Shown here piece by piece: positions 63,442 to 64,000 of a stretch of 64,000 bases of DNA. A program made the translations under genes and the position numbers. The DNA lies in assembly GCF_043195125.1 (NCBI RefSeq), contig NZ_JBAFWR010000002.1; one strand, written 5' to 3'. The DNA is from NCEH01 sp043195125 (GTDB lineage: Bacteria; Pseudomonadota; Alphaproteobacteria; Rhizobiales; Xanthobacteraceae). Positions within the stretch are counted from its first letter, which is position 1. Every line of letters begins with the position of its first letter. The notes beneath the pieces are model-generated. The model was not told the origin of the DNA. It made no database searches and worked only from the letters and a program-made list of their open reading frames with translations.

Positions 63442-64000
63442 TCAGGCGGGCTGGCGCAGTTGTTCCCAGCAATTGGCGAGTCGTACGAAGCCGGCGATGT
63501 CGATCTCCTCTGCACGCCGGGTTTCTTCCACCTCTGCGGCGGCGAGCAGGGCCTGAGCATCGACACCCAGGGACTTCAGGCTTTGTCGCAGCATCTTGCG
63601 GCGCTGTCCGAAGGCGGCCTCCGTCACCTTCTCCAGCACCGAAAGGCGGCACGGCAGGGGCTCGGCGCGCGGCACCAGATGCACCACCGAGGACGTCACC
63701 TTGGGCGGCGGCACGAAGGCGGAGGGGGCCACGTCGAACAGGATGCGGGCCTCCGTCCGCCATCCCGCCAGCACCGCGAGGCGCCCATAGGCTTTCGAGC
63801 CCGGCTCGGCGACAATGCGTTCGGCCACCTCGCGCTGGAACATGAGCGTGAGCGAGGAAAACCAGGGCGGCCAGGGATCGGAAGAGAGCCAGCCCACCAG
63901 AAGCACCGTCGCGATATTATAGGGCAGGTTCGCAACCACCCGCGCCGGCTCGCCGCCGAACAAAGGCGCGGCTTCGACCTTCAGCGCGTCGCCCTCAATC
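63442..64000 (-). CDS. rsmA: 16S rRNA dimethyladenosine transferase RsmA/KsgA (5' part missing)
   Basis: Methylates A1518 and A1519 of 16S rRNA. The C-terminal 186 residues are visible; the frame is open to the window edge, so the start lies beyond it. Motif IV NLPYN, MFQREVAERI, FVPPPKVTSSVVHL and the helical C-terminal domain with FGQRRKMLRQSL are diagnostic. It is convergent with gmk. Confidence 0.94.
   Translation of the reverse strand, partial: IEGDALKVEAAPLFGGEPARVVANLPYNIATVLLVGWLSSDPWPPWFSSLTLMFQREVAERIVAEPGSKAYGRLAVLAGWRTEARILFDVAPSAFVPPPKVTSSVVHLVPRAEPLPCRLSVLEKVTEAAFGQRRKMLRQSLKSLGVDAQALLAAAEVEETRRAEEIDIAGFVRLANCWEQLRQPA

Overview
This window is GC-rich chromosomal DNA of an alphaproteobacterium of the Hyphomicrobiales (Rhizobiales). 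It most resembles the Xanthobacteraceae (Xanthobacter/Azorhizobium/Ancylobacter type), although the genus is an inference. Supporting evidence is an ALAS-type hemA behind an FNR/FixK box, a CtrA-type TTAA-N7-TTAA site, the gene order rpsF-rpsR-DUF2232-rplI-(cfa)-dnaB-alr-radA-cvpA-purF-SDR, the order fabD-fabG-acpP-fabF-mltG-yicC-gmk, and a PmtA-type phospholipid methyltransferase. I see no rRNA, tRNA, CRISPR array, prophage or insertion sequence.

Region 1 (1-14.2 kb) is accessory and catabolic. A partial flavin monooxygenase, an M20 amidohydrolase and a 2,3-diaminopropionate ammonia-lyase precede a livHMGF ABC transporter that has no binding-protein gene in view. A second uptake system (substrate-binding protein, ATPase, permease) follows. 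It runs tightly into an enoyl-CoA-hydratase-fold enzyme lacking the usual first catalytic glutamate, a fused NDP-forming acyl-CoA synthetase and a GntR/FCD regulator. This reads as an import, CoA-activation and hydration/cleavage module for an unknown organic acid.

Region 2 (14.2-37 kb) holds envelope and central regulation genes: an M15-like DUF882 peptidase, an L,D-transpeptidase, an orphan response regulator, oligoendopeptidase F, a canonical parS centromere site, a bifunctional PBP1A and GlnD with a CtrA-type box between them, hemA, an ornithine decarboxylase behind a roughly 510-nt structured leader (candidate speF RNA), a GNAT enzyme, a divergent LysR/MFS pair with two matched operators, a phytase-like esterase and a phosphomannomutase.

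Region 3 (37-53.3 kb) has an ornithine-cyclodeaminase-like gene divergent from a FAD oxidoreductase, pepA, a small dimer-type chlorite dismutase with His114 and Arg127 in place, and a long minus-strand run of housekeeping genes (SDR, purF, cvpA, radA, alr, dnaB, cfa, rplI, DUF2232, rpsR, rpsF).

Region 4 (53.5-64 kb) has a two-component system, pmtA, the fatty-acid synthesis cluster, mltG, yicC, gmk and a partial convergent rsmA (ksgA) that runs off the window.
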